In this document: positions 37,981 through 47,110 of the stretch, piece by piece | Layout: every line of letters begins with the position of its first letter | Numbering within the stretch: the first letter of the stretch is position 1 | Assembly (NCBI GenBank): GCA_947503335.1 | Contig: CANNCY010000005.1 | Coordinates: forward strand, 174,441 to 238,440 | Length of the DNA stretch: 64,000 nucleotides | Reading direction: 5' to 3' | DNA from: an uncultured Pseudomonadales bacterium | GTDB taxonomy: Bacteria; Pseudomonadota; Gammaproteobacteria; Pseudomonadales; CANNCY01 | Made by a program: the position numbers and the translations under genes | Notes under the pieces: model-generated | Databases searched by the model: none | Told to the model about the DNA's origin: nothing | The model's input: only the letters and a program-made list of their open reading frames with translations

Positions 37981-38775
37981 CTAGACGGTCTGTGCCAACC
38001 AGTTAAACATATCACGATAAAAATCTTCGGCATGCACATCGTGATGCACCTCATGATGGTCGCCCTGATAGGTATTTAATTGCCAGTTAGACTGCCCTGC
38101 AATATAGCGTTGAACCGGCGCCAACGGGTTAACCTGATCATTAGAGCCATGTAACCAAAGGCTTGGCTCAGACCATTTGCGTTGGTCTTCAACCGCCTTC
38201 AAGGTACCCATCAATACTCGCCCCCAACGCAGTGTCGCCTTATCAAACACATGGGGGTCATTTTGATAACGCTCGTTTTCAGCCTTGATAGAGCTGATGG
38301 CATCGTCATCAAAACCCAGCGAAATTTTAAGATTTGGCAGCACCTTACCCAACAGCATCGTAATGGCGAGTTTTACTGGCGGCACTGCATCGGGCCCAAC
38401 TAAGCCGCCTGATACGACATAGGCATCTGCCAAGCCAGCGTTATGGCTTGCCGACCAAAGGGTAACTAACGAACCAAGGCTGTGGCCAAACACTACTACA
38501 GGCAAATCGGGGCAGTTAGTGCGCGCTTCGTTAACCCGTGCGACCACTGGCAAACAATAATCATCGATATGGGCAATATCGGCAACCTTTGCACTATCAG
38601 GACCATGACCCAATAGATTAGCGCGCAATACCGCATACCCAGCAGCATTAGCGCGCTCAGTAAATTGATCATAACGACCCAGGTGCTCGCCATAGCCGTG
38701 CACCACCACAATCACCGCCTTGGGAGATTCAACTAAATCAACTTGCGTATTATGCTGCCAATTATTCTGAAACAT
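37981..38775 (-). CDS. Alpha/beta hydrolase, monoacylglycerol-lipase type
   Basis: The 264-residue enzyme shows the oxyanion region VVHGYGEHLGRYDQ (about 24-37), nucleophile elbow FGHSLGSLV (Ser about 98), LWLHGSNDQVNP with the acid, and HHEVHHD with the catalytic His. This layout is that of serine_hydrolase/monoglyceride lipases. No signal peptide. Its start overlaps the ArsC-like gene's 3' end by 14 bp, suggesting a shared transcript of three small genes (fRMsr, ArsC-like, lipase). Confidence 0.82.
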   Translation of the reverse strand: MFQNNWQHNTQVDLVESPKAVIVVVHGYGEHLGRYDQFTERANAAGYAVLRANLLGHGPDSAKVADIAHIDDYCLPVVARVNEARTNCPDLPVVVFGHSLGSLVTLWSASHNAGLADAYVVSGGLVGPDAVPPVKLAITMLLGKVLPNLKISLGFDDDAISSIKAENERYQNDPHVFDKATLRWGRVLMGTLKAVEDQRKWSEPSLWLHGSNDQVNPLAPVQRYIAGQSNWQLNTYQGDHHEVHHDVHAEDFYRDMFNWLAQTV

Positions 38776-39118
38776 ATGCCATCACCTGCTCGGGTGGTCG
38801 GCCTAATACCGCGACCGAATCGGTGATTACCACAGGGCGCTCTAGCGCACGAGGGTGCTTAGCTAACAATTCAGCTACCTGACCGGCACTCATTGCTTTA
38901 ATATCTGCTGCTCCAACACCTGCTTCTTCGCGTGCTTCTTTAACGCGCACCAGTGCGTGCAACTCGCCCATGTGCTTTTCGATTAACGCAGTTAGTTCGT
39001 CTTGTGACAAAGGGTTTTCAAGGTACAGGCGCTCTTTGTATTGAATACCTGCTTCGTCTAACAATGCCTTGGTTTGACGGCTTTTGCTGCATTTGGGGTT
39101 GTGTAAAAACTGAATCAT
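38762..39118 (-). CDS. ArsC-family reductase (glutaredoxin-dependent arsenate reductase-like)
   Basis: A 118-residue thioredoxin-fold protein with HNPKCSKSRQTKALLDEAG; Cys10 is the catalytic residue of the ArsC class. The conserved RPVVITDS-type segment near residue 95 is present. True arsenate reductases of this class and YffB/Spx-like relatives are hard to separate by eye, and no ars operon genes are near. It starts 1 bp after the fRMsr stop. Confidence 0.82.
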   Translation of the reverse strand: MIQFLHNPKCSKSRQTKALLDEAGIQYKERLYLENPLSQDELTALIEKHMGELHALVRVKEAREEAGVGAADIKAMSAGQVAELLAKHPRALERPVVITDSVAVLGRPPEQVMAYVSE

Positions 39119-39119
39119 T

Positions 39120-39593
39120 TTATTTAATACTCTTATAATGGTTTTCTAATATTTTAACGATACGCTCAACACCCGCCTGATCATCCGCATCAAACACATC
39201 GGGCTCATCAGAATCCACATCAAGCACCGCAATCGTTTGCCCATCAACCACCAAGGGCACCACGATCTCGCTCTGAGTGCTGCTCGAACAGGCAATATGA
39301 TAGGGCAATGCATTAACATCAGGTACTAGCTGGGTTTCTTGCGAAGCTGCCGCTGCGCCACACACACCCTTAGAAAAAGGAATCGCCAAACAACCATGGC
39401 CGCCCATATAGGGGCCCACCTTTAATAGCTGCGGCTCAGTGGTGCGATAAAACCCCGTCCAGTGATAATAATCAAAACTATTATGCAGCTCACAAACTAC
39501 CGTAGATAACACGGCGATCCAGTCGGTTTCGCCGGCGATCAAGGCTTCGATACGCTGGGTTACTTCGGCATAAAGGGCTTGCTTTTGGTTCAT
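39120..39593 (-). CDS. msrC: Free methionine-(R)-sulfoxide reductase (GAF domain)
   Basis: The 157-residue GAF-domain enzyme has the three cysteines of fRMsr: Cys68 (GGHGCLAIPF), Cys78 (SKGVCGAA) and Cys102 (YHIACSSSTQSEIVVPL). It reduces free Met-R-sulfoxide in the cytoplasm. ATG at 39593 has GAGG at a better distance than the ATG one codon earlier. It heads a three-gene minus-strand unit and is divergent from the first RND permease (57 bp). Confidence 0.92.
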   Translation of the reverse strand: MNQKQALYAEVTQRIEALIAGETDWIAVLSTVVCELHNSFDYYHWTGFYRTTEPQLLKVGPYMGGHGCLAIPFSKGVCGAAAASQETQLVPDVNALPYHIACSSSTQSEIVVPLVVDGQTIAVLDVDSDEPDVFDADDQAGVERIVKILENHYKSIK

Positions 39594-39649
39594 CATTACC
39601 TCGCTTAACTTACCCTCGCATAATACCCCTGATTGCTATACTTGAACAC

Positions 39650-42600
39650 ATGTTGCTCACAGACATTTCGGTAAAACGCCCGGTTTTGGCCGGGGTGCTT
39701 AGCATGTTGCTAGTTGCCTTCGGTCTAATTGCCCTACAGCAAATCAGCTTGCGCGAGTACCCCGCCATCGACCCTCCCATTGTTAGCATCGATGTTAAGT
39801 ATCGAGGCGCCAGCGCTGCGGTGGTTGAATCAAAGATCACCAAACTAATAGAAAGCCGCGTTTCAGGGGTTGAGGGGCTAAAATTTATCGAATCTACCTC
39901 TAAAGACGGCCGCAGCGATATCGTGCTTACCTTTAGAGAGGGCTATAACGTTGATAACGCTGCCAACGATGTACGCGACAAAATCTCTGGCATGCTAGAT
40001 AACCTACCAGCCGAGGCCGAGGCTCCTGAAATTCAAAAAGAAGACAGCAACAGCGACACCATAATGTGGCTTAACCTGCAAAGCGAAACCATGAGCAGCT
40101 TGGCTCTAACCGATTACGCCTACCGTAATCTGGTCGATCGCTTTGCAGTGCTACCTGGTGTAGGGCGAGTGCGAGTAAGGGGCGGTGACAAGTATGCGAT
40201 GCGAATATGGCTAGATCGCACCAAACTCGCCTCGCTAAAGATTACGATACAAGACATTGAACGCCGCCTGCGCCAAGAAAACGTCGAGATGCCCGCAGGG
40301 GTGCTAAACAGCAAACAAAAGGATTTTACCCTACGCGTTAACCGAGGCTTTAAAAACGAGCAAGATTTTAGAGACCTAGTGATAAAACGCGCCCCCAATG
40401 GCCACCTAATTAAGCTAAGCGATGTAGCAAGAGTGCAGCTTGGGCCGCGCGAAGAACGCACCCTGTTTCATGTAAATGGCAAACCGGTTATCGCTATAGG
40501 GCTCGCCAAGCAGAGCACCGCCAACACCCTAGAAATTGCCCAATTGGTTAAACGAGAAATCGCCCTCATACAGCAAACCCTGCCCGCAGGTATCGAGCTA
40601 TCGGTCGGTGACGATCGCACCGTATTTGTATCTCAGGCAATTAACGAAGTGTTTACCACACTGCTCATCGCTGGCGCCCTGGTGATTACTGTGATCTTTT
40701 TATTCTTGGGCGACTTTAGAGCCATGTTGATACCTGCCATTACCATTCCGGTATCACTGATCTCGGTTATCGTAGTACTTTATGCCTTCAACTTTACCCT
40801 TAACCTACTCACTATTCTCGCCATGGTATTGGCCATTGGGCTTATCGTTGATGACGCCATCGTAGTATTAGAAAACATCCATAGACGTATGCATAAGGGC
40901 GAGTCGCCACTGGTGGCAGCCTACAAGGGTGCAAGGCAGGTCGGCTTTGCAGTGATTGCCACCACCCTAGTACTCGCCTCAGTGTTTTTACCCATTACTT
41001 TTTTACCCGGCGATCTAGGGCGAATTTTTGGCGAGTTTAGCTCTACCCTTGCAGGTGCTGTCATCCTGTCAAGCTTTGTTGCCCTTACTTTAACTCCGGC
41101 ACTATGTAGCAAGTTTTTAAAACCAAGATCTAACGCCAATCGCCTGAGCTCAACCGTAGATAATATTTTTGGCCGATTACAAAGAAGCTATCGGGCACTG
41201 CTTACTTGGCTAATGATTAGTCGCGGTATAGCGCTGCTGGTTATTTCCTGCACCCTAGGCGCGTCATACGTACTATTTAATGAGCTACCGCGCGAGTTTA
41301 CCCCTCGCGAAGACCGAGGCAGTTTGCGCCTGCGTATCAAGGCACCCGAAGGTGCTTCATATCAATATCTCACCCAATATATTGAACAGGTAGAAGCTCA
41401 ACTCGCCCCCATGATCGATAAAGGGGTTATCACTCGCCTATTGATACGGGCCCCAGACAAGGGCGACCGCTTTAATGCCGCAAGGGGCACCATCAATTTG
41501 GCCGACTGGCGCGATCGCCCACCTATCGACAAGGTTCGTAAAGAGATAAACAAACGGCTAAAAAACATCACTGGGGTAAAGGTATCTGCTTCTGCACGCC
41601 AGGCTCTTAGAGGCGGTGACAACACCCCTATCCAGTTTGTATTGGGCGGCCCTACCTATGAAGATCTAACTCTGTGGCGTGACATTATGATCAACGCCAA
41701 TAGCGACAACCCTACCCTAAGCGGCTTAGAGCACGATTATGACGATACAAAGCCACAGTTACGTATTCATATCAAACGTGACATCGCCGCAGACCTAGGC
41801 CTAACCATTACCAATATATCAAGAACCCTAGAGGCCTACATGGGTCAGCGCCGCGTTACCAGCTTTGTAATGGATGGTGAAGAGTATGATGTTTTATTTG
41901 AGGGGGTTCGCGATACTAAGCGCAACCTAGTAGACATCAACAACCTCGTGGTTAAGAGTGATCTAACCGGCGCCCAAATACCGCTGGGCAGTATCATTGA
42001 AACGCAGTTTATTGCCGATGCCCAAGAACTTAACCGCTACAACCGTGTGCGAGCCTTAACCTTTGAGGCCGATCTTGGCGAAGGATACAGCTTGGGCCAA
42101 GCCCTAAACTCGCTTGAACAAAGCGCACTAAAAACACTACCGGCCAGCGCCACCTTTGATTACAAAGGGTTAAGTTACGACTACAAGTACTCAGGGCAGT
42201 CAATCGCCCTTGTGTTTGTACTCGCCATTGTCGTTGTCTATTTAGTAATGGCCGCCCAGTTTGAAAGCTATCGCCACCCTGCCATTATCATCACCACGGT
42301 ACCCCTAGCGATTGCTGGCGGCCTGTTTGGTTTATACCTCCATGGTCAAAGTATTAATCTGTACAGCCAAATTGGGCTAATCATGCTGGTCGCCCTTGCC
42401 ACCAAGAACGGTATTCTATTAGTCGAGTTCACCAATCAAATGCGCGACAGAGGCCTACCTTTAGAGAAAGCTATCTTGAGCGCAGCTGAACTTAGACTTA
42501 GGCCCATATTAATGACCACCATCACCACCCTACTAGGCGCTATCCCCTTAGTAGCGAGTATCGGAGCTGGTGCCGAGAGTCGCGCGGTGATTGGCGTCGT

Positions 42601-42748
42601 TATCTTATACGGCGTAGGGCTATCGGCACTGCTAACTCTATTTGTGATACCAATTGTTTATCAAGCGCTAGCCGGCAATAACAGCTCGCCCTTAACCACT
42701 ACGAAAACCCTAGAGGTGCAATTAGCCCAAAATGAGCAAAATGAGTGA
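39650..42748 (+). CDS. RND efflux permease (HAE1 family), first copy
   Basis: The 1032-residue inner-membrane transporter belongs to the hydrophobe/amphiphile efflux (AcrB-like) family. N-terminus DISVKRPVLAGVLSML, helix 4 GLIVDDAIVVLENIHRR with the paired proton-relay Asps near 401-402, PREFTPREDRG in the periplasmic domain, and the final block ALATKNGILLVEFTNQMR are typical. It needs an adaptor and an outer-membrane channel. The adaptor gene and a second, very similar permease follow; no TolC-type gene is in the window. Drug or substrate specificity is not readable. Confidence 0.93.
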   Translation: MLLTDISVKRPVLAGVLSMLLVAFGLIALQQISLREYPAIDPPIVSIDVKYRGASAAVVESKITKLIESRVSGVEGLKFIESTSKDGRSDIVLTFREGYNVDNAANDVRDKISGMLDNLPAEAEAPEIQKEDSNSDTIMWLNLQSETMSSLALTDYAYRNLVDRFAVLPGVGRVRVRGGDKYAMRIWLDRTKLASLKITIQDIERRLRQENVEMPAGVLNSKQKDFTLRVNRGFKNEQDFRDLVIKRAPNGHLIKLSDVARVQLGPREERTLFHVNGKPVIAIGLAKQSTANTLEIAQLVKREIALIQQTLPAGIELSVGDDRTVFVSQAINEVFTTLLIAGALVITVIFLFLGDFRAMLIPAITIPVSLISVIVVLYAFNFTLNLLTILAMVLAIGLIVDDAIVVLENIHRRMHKGESPLVAAYKGARQVGFAVIATTLVLASVFLPITFLPGDLGRIFGEFSSTLAGAVILSSFVALTLTPALCSKFLKPRSNANRLSSTVDNIFGRLQRSYRALLTWLMISRGIALLVISCTLGASYVLFNELPREFTPREDRGSLRLRIKAPEGASYQYLTQYIEQVEAQLAPMIDKGVITRLLIRAPDKGDRFNAARGTINLADWRDRPPIDKVRKEINKRLKNITGVKVSASARQALRGGDNTPIQFVLGGPTYEDLTLWRDIMINANSDNPTLSGLEHDYDDTKPQLRIHIKRDIAADLGLTITNISRTLEAYMGQRRVTSFVMDGEEYDVLFEGVRDTKRNLVDINNLVVKSDLTGAQIPLGSIIETQFIADAQELNRYNRVRALTFEADLGEGYSLGQALNSLEQSALKTLPASATFDYKGLSYDYKYSGQSIALVFVLAIVVVYLVMAAQFESYRHPAIIITTVPLAIAGGLFGLYLHGQSINLYSQIGLIMLVALATKNGILLVEFTNQMRDRGLPLEKAILSAAELRLRPILMTTITTLLGAIPLVASIGAGAESRAVIGVVILYGVGLSALLTLFVIPIVYQALAGNNSSPLTTTKTLEVQLAQNEQNE

Positions 42749-42869
42749 ATCTTGCAATTGCTATAATTGAAATTACTTATCACTTAACTGGCCATGATTG
42801 CCGTATAATCACCGCAAAATTAACAGTACCAGTTGTAACCAACCCATATTGGGTATTCAGAATACATCT

Positions 42870-43910
42870 ATGAAAAAGACTATTGCTTTCATTGTAGTCG
42901 CCGCCATAATCGCAGGCGCCTACTTCATGCTGACAAACCAAGATACAAAGCAACAGAAGCGTAGCGGCAGTGTAAAAGCCGTATTAGCTCCCGCTATAAA
43001 AATGCGTGAGTTTAGCGATCGCTACGAAGCTTTTGGCAATACCGCTGCCGACGAATCTATTACGATCACCGCTAATGTTACAGAGTATATCGACGAAATT
43101 TTGTTCACTGAGGGCGAACAAGTAACGGCTGGCACGCCACTAGTGCGACTACAACAGGCCGAAGAGGTCGCGCTGTTAAAGCAAGCTAAGGCGTCGCTTA
43201 AAGATCAAGAGCGTGAAGTTACTCGCCTACAGCCATTGGTTAAAAGAGGCTCCGCCTCTAAAAACGAACTAGACGCCCGTATCACCGAACGCGACCGTGC
43301 CAACTACCGTGTTGCTGAGATCGAAGCCCGCCTAGCTGATCGTACCCTATCAGCACCATTCGACGGCACCCTAGGATTGCGCCGCGTTAGCCCCGGTGCA
43401 CTGGTTAACTCGAACACCATCATTACTACGCTAGATAAAATCGATCGTATCAAGATCGACTTTACTCTACCTACTGCCTTTGCCCGCGAGTTAAACACTG
43501 GCGACAGAGTTACCGTAGATATCCCTGATTTAGATCGCACCTATACAGCCAACATTATGTCGTTAGACTCACGCGCCGATAGCGTGTCGCGCACCCTAAC
43601 TGTGAGAGCAGCGGTAGACAACCAAGATCGTAAGCTGCGCGCCGGCATGCTCGCCTACACCCTAGTAGAGCAAAACCGCCGCCAAGCTCCAGCGGTACTT
43701 GAGAGCGCTATTATAGCTATTGGCGCAAAACAATATGTCTTAAAGCTAGACGCTGATAACTTAGTAGAACGTATTGAAGTAGGCGTAGGCACTCGCTTTG
43801 ATAGCTACGTTGAAATCACTAACGGCCTAAAGGCCGGTGACCGCGTAATCACCGACGGTGTTAATTCGGTACGTATTGGCGAAACTGTAACCATCAGAGA
43901 GGCTAAGTAA
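42870..43910 (+). CDS. RND efflux periplasmic adaptor (membrane fusion protein)
   Basis: The 346-residue adaptor has one N-terminal anchor helix (IAFIVVAAIIAGAYFML) and the HlyD-like order: lipoyl half (ITANVTEYIDEILFTEGEQV), short coiled coil, second lipoyl half (RTLSAPFDGTLGLRRVSPG), beta barrel and membrane-proximal domain. There is no lipobox. The start at 42870 gives the normal N-terminus; the frame opens 72 bases earlier. It lies between two RND permeases and overlaps the second by one base (TAATG), so adaptor and second permease are certainly co-translated; both permeases may share it. Confidence 0.9.
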   Translation: MKKTIAFIVVAAIIAGAYFMLTNQDTKQQKRSGSVKAVLAPAIKMREFSDRYEAFGNTAADESITITANVTEYIDEILFTEGEQVTAGTPLVRLQQAEEVALLKQAKASLKDQEREVTRLQPLVKRGSASKNELDARITERDRANYRVAEIEARLADRTLSAPFDGTLGLRRVSPGALVNSNTIITTLDKIDRIKIDFTLPTAFARELNTGDRVTVDIPDLDRTYTANIMSLDSRADSVSRTLTVRAAVDNQDRKLRAGMLAYTLVEQNRRQAPAVLESAIIAIGAKQYVLKLDADNLVERIEVGVGTRFDSYVEITNGLKAGDRVITDGVNSVRIGETVTIREAK

Positions 43911-46900
43911 TGCTGCTATCTGATGTATCAGTAAAGCGCCCAGTATTTGCATCGGTGCTAAGCCTTTTATTGGTTGCCTTTGGTTTAATTGCACTGCAAC
44001 AAATTAGTTTGCGCGAGTACCCTGCCATTGACCCGCCAGTAGTGAGCGTTGAAACCAACTACCGTGGCGCCAGTGCCGCCGTGGTTGAATCTAAGATCAC
44101 CAAGCTTATCGAAAGCCGCATCTCGGGTATCGAGGGTTTAAAGAATATTTCATCATCGTCGCGCGATGGGCGCAGCGACATAACCCTAGAGTTTAGAGAA
44201 GGGTTTGACGTAGATAACGCCGCCAACGATGTGCGCGACAAGATCTCGGGCATGATGGACAATCTACCGATCGAGGCAGATCCCCCAGAGATTCAAAAAG
44301 AAGATAGCAACAGCGAAACCCTGATGTGGTTAAACCTCACTAGCGAAAGCATGAGCAACCTAGACCTATCAGACTACGCCCGCCGCAATCTAGTAGATCG
44401 CTTATCGGTATTGCCCGGTGTTGGGCGAGTACGTATTGGCGGCGGTGCTGACTATGCCATGCGGATTTGGTTAGACCGCGCCAAGCTAGCCTCGTTAGAC
44501 ATTACCGTACAAGAGATTGAAAGCCGCCTGCGCCAAGAAAACGTAGAGATGCCAGCTGGCGTATTAAACAGCGAACTCAAAGACTTTACCCTACGGGTTA
44601 GCCGCGGTTATTTAACCGAAGAGGATTTTAAAAACCTTGTAATTAAACGCGCCCCTAATGGCCACCTTGTGCGTCTTGGCGAGCTCGCCCGCGTAGAGCT
44701 AGGCCCCCGCGATACACGCCTAATGTTTAGAGTAAACCAAGAGCCCGTAGTAGGCCTTGGCATCTCAAAACAAAGCACCGCCAACACCCTTGAGGTAGGC
44801 AAGCTTGTTAAGCAAGAGGTGGTATACATACAAGAGACTCTGCCCGCCGGCATGAACCTAGTTGTTGGCTTTGATAACACCGTATTTATCGCGCAAGCCA
44901 TTCAAGAGGTATTTAATACCCTATTGATCGCGGCCGTGCTGGTAATCGCCGTTATCTTTATTTTCTTAGGGGATTTCAGAGCCATGCTGATACCGGCAGT
45001 AACCGTGCCTGTATCTCTGATCTCGGTGATCGTGGTTTTATATGCCTTCGACTTTACCCTAAACCTGTTGACGATCTTAGCCATGGCACTAGCCATTGGC
45101 CTCATTGTAGATGATGCAATCGTTGTATTAGAAAACATTCACCGCCGCATGCAAAAGGGCGAAACACCCCTAGTAGCGGCCTACAAAGGTGCTCGCCAAG
45201 TAGGTTTTGCGGTTATCGCAACTACTCTTGTATTAGTAGCTGTGTTTTTACCTATTACCTTTTTACCCGGTGACCTAGGGCGAATTTTTGGCGAATTTAG
45301 CTCTACGTTAGCCGGTGCGGTTGTGTTCTCAAGTTTTATCGCGCTAACTCTTACGCCGGTATTGTGCAGTAAGTTGTTAAAGCGCGAATCGGGCTCGAAC
45401 AAGATGAGCACCAAAATTGATAAAGCCTTCGAAAAAATTCAAGGGCTTTACCGCAACGCCCTTACTGGCATGATGGCCAATCGCTTCGTTGCCTTAGTGG
45501 TAGTAGCTGCCACCATCGGTGGTGCGGCGTTGCTATTTAAAGAGCTACCCCGCGAATTTACCCCTCGCGAAGACCGCGGCAGCATGTTTATGCGCATCGT
45601 GGCTCCCGAGGGGGCATCGTACGACTATCTGGTGCCCTATGTAGATCAAATTGAATCGCGACTCGCCCCTATGCTAGAAGAAGGTGTCGTTACTCGCCTG
45701 TTGTTTAGAGCCCCCGGTTGGGGCAGCGGCGATGCCTTTAACTCGGCCTTTGGAATTATCAATTTGGCCGACTGGAGCGAACGCCCCCATATTGACCAAG
45801 TGCGTGCCGACATCTACAAACGCATCGGCGATATCAACGGCGTGCGTATCATGATCTTTGCTCGCCAAGCGTTGCGTGGTGGCGATAGCACTCCTGTTCA
45901 GTTTGTACTGGGCGGGCCCACCTACGAAGACCTAGCCGAATGGCGCAACATCGTGATGACAGCAGCTCAAGATAACCCTGCGTTAGTGGGCCTTGAACAC
46001 GATTACCGCGATACCAAGCCTCAAATTAGAATCAATATTAAGCGTGATATCGCTGCTGATCTAGGCCTGAGCATTCAAAACATTTCGCGTACGTTAGAGG
46101 CCTATATGGGCCAGCGCCGCGTAACCAGCTTTGTAATGGCAGGCGAAGAATACGACGTTCTGTTCGAAGGCGAACGCAGTACTAAACGCGATACCGTTGA
46201 TATCGAGAACCTGTTCGTCAAAAGTGATACCACCGGCAGATCTGTACCACTTAGCAGTGTCGTAGACATCACATACCAAGCCGATGCTCAGCAACTAAAT
46301 CGATATAACCGTGTGCGAGCACTTACCTTTGAAGCCGACCTTGGCGAAGGAGTTAGTCTCGGCGAAGCGCTTGATGTATTAGAAAACGTTGCGCTGACTG
46401 AACTGCCTGCAGCAGCATCATTTGATTACAAAGGCCTAAGCTATGACTACAAATACAGCGGTGATTCGATAGCACTGATATTTGTTCTTGCCATCATCGT
46501 TGTATATCTAGTAATGGCCGCGCAGTTTGAAAGCTTTAGGCACCCCGCCATTATTATGCTAACCGTGCCACTAGCTATCGCCGGCGGTTTATTAGGGCTA
46601 TGGCTTCACGGGCAAACTATCAATCTTTACAGTCAGATTGGTTTAATCATGCTAGTGGCGCTCGCCACCAAAAACGGTATCTTGATTGTCGAGTTTACAA
46701 ACCAAATGCGCGACCAAGGCCTGGCCATAGACGACGCAATATTACAGGCTGCCGAATTGCGATTGCGCCCTATTCTGATGACGACAATTACAACCGTACT
46801 AGGTGCAGTGCCGCTTGTTGCTAGTGTGGGAGCCGGTAGTGAAAGCCGAGCAGTGATTGGTACGGTGATTCTCTATGGCGTGGGAATGTCTGCACTGTTG

Positions 46901-47008
46901 ACGTTATTTGTGATACCTATGGCGTATCGTATGATGGCTGGAGGGAGTAGTTCGCCATTGGCTGTTAGCAAAAAATTGGAGTCAGAGTTAAACCTTTTAG
47001 CAAAGTAA
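43910..47008 (+). CDS. RND efflux permease (HAE1 family), second copy
   Basis: Also 1032 residues, and so similar to the permease at 39.65 kb over its whole length that a tandem duplication is evident (e.g. DVSVKRPVFASVLSLL against DISVKRPVLAGVLSML, and the same PREFTPREDRG and LATKNGIL blocks). The proton-relay segment GLIVDDAIVVLENIHRR is unchanged. Differences concentrate in the periplasmic porter region, e.g. around residues 590-620 (PGWGSGDAFNSAFG). Copies may form a heterotrimer or have different substrates. It ends just before the 14-bp hairpin at 47.02 kb. Confidence 0.93.
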   Translation: MLLSDVSVKRPVFASVLSLLLVAFGLIALQQISLREYPAIDPPVVSVETNYRGASAAVVESKITKLIESRISGIEGLKNISSSSRDGRSDITLEFREGFDVDNAANDVRDKISGMMDNLPIEADPPEIQKEDSNSETLMWLNLTSESMSNLDLSDYARRNLVDRLSVLPGVGRVRIGGGADYAMRIWLDRAKLASLDITVQEIESRLRQENVEMPAGVLNSELKDFTLRVSRGYLTEEDFKNLVIKRAPNGHLVRLGELARVELGPRDTRLMFRVNQEPVVGLGISKQSTANTLEVGKLVKQEVVYIQETLPAGMNLVVGFDNTVFIAQAIQEVFNTLLIAAVLVIAVIFIFLGDFRAMLIPAVTVPVSLISVIVVLYAFDFTLNLLTILAMALAIGLIVDDAIVVLENIHRRMQKGETPLVAAYKGARQVGFAVIATTLVLVAVFLPITFLPGDLGRIFGEFSSTLAGAVVFSSFIALTLTPVLCSKLLKRESGSNKMSTKIDKAFEKIQGLYRNALTGMMANRFVALVVVAATIGGAALLFKELPREFTPREDRGSMFMRIVAPEGASYDYLVPYVDQIESRLAPMLEEGVVTRLLFRAPGWGSGDAFNSAFGIINLADWSERPHIDQVRADIYKRIGDINGVRIMIFARQALRGGDSTPVQFVLGGPTYEDLAEWRNIVMTAAQDNPALVGLEHDYRDTKPQIRINIKRDIAADLGLSIQNISRTLEAYMGQRRVTSFVMAGEEYDVLFEGERSTKRDTVDIENLFVKSDTTGRSVPLSSVVDITYQADAQQLNRYNRVRALTFEADLGEGVSLGEALDVLENVALTELPAAASFDYKGLSYDYKYSGDSIALIFVLAIIVVYLVMAAQFESFRHPAIIMLTVPLAIAGGLLGLWLHGQTINLYSQIGLIMLVALATKNGILIVEFTNQMRDQGLAIDDAILQAAELRLRPILMTTITTVLGAVPLVASVGAGSESRAVIGTVILYGVGMSALLTLFVIPMAYRMMAGGSSSPLAVSKKLESELNLLAK

Positions 47009-47020
47009 ACATAATTCTAA

Positions 47021-47054
47021 TTTTCTTCCTCGAATCTTGGTTCGAGGAAGAAAA
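47021..47054. terminator. Strong hairpin between RND permease and wecC
   Basis: A perfect 14-bp inverted repeat (arms 47021-47034 and 47041-47054; TTTTCTTCCTCGAA and its complement) with a 6-base loop lies between two convergent genes. The outer four pairs are A/T, so each strand ends the hairpin in A's rather than a clear U-run. It probably ends both transcripts, but an mRNA-stabilising role is possible. Confidence 0.55.
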
Positions 47055-47110
47055 TACTCGCCATTGTTCACTAGCATCGATTCAACTGTCTCTAAATAAC
47101 TTCAAGTAAA

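Noticed and set aside
38762..39118. Arsenic resistance operon
   Set aside because: No arsR, arsB or acr3 next to the ArsC-like gene; it sits with unrelated housekeeping genes.
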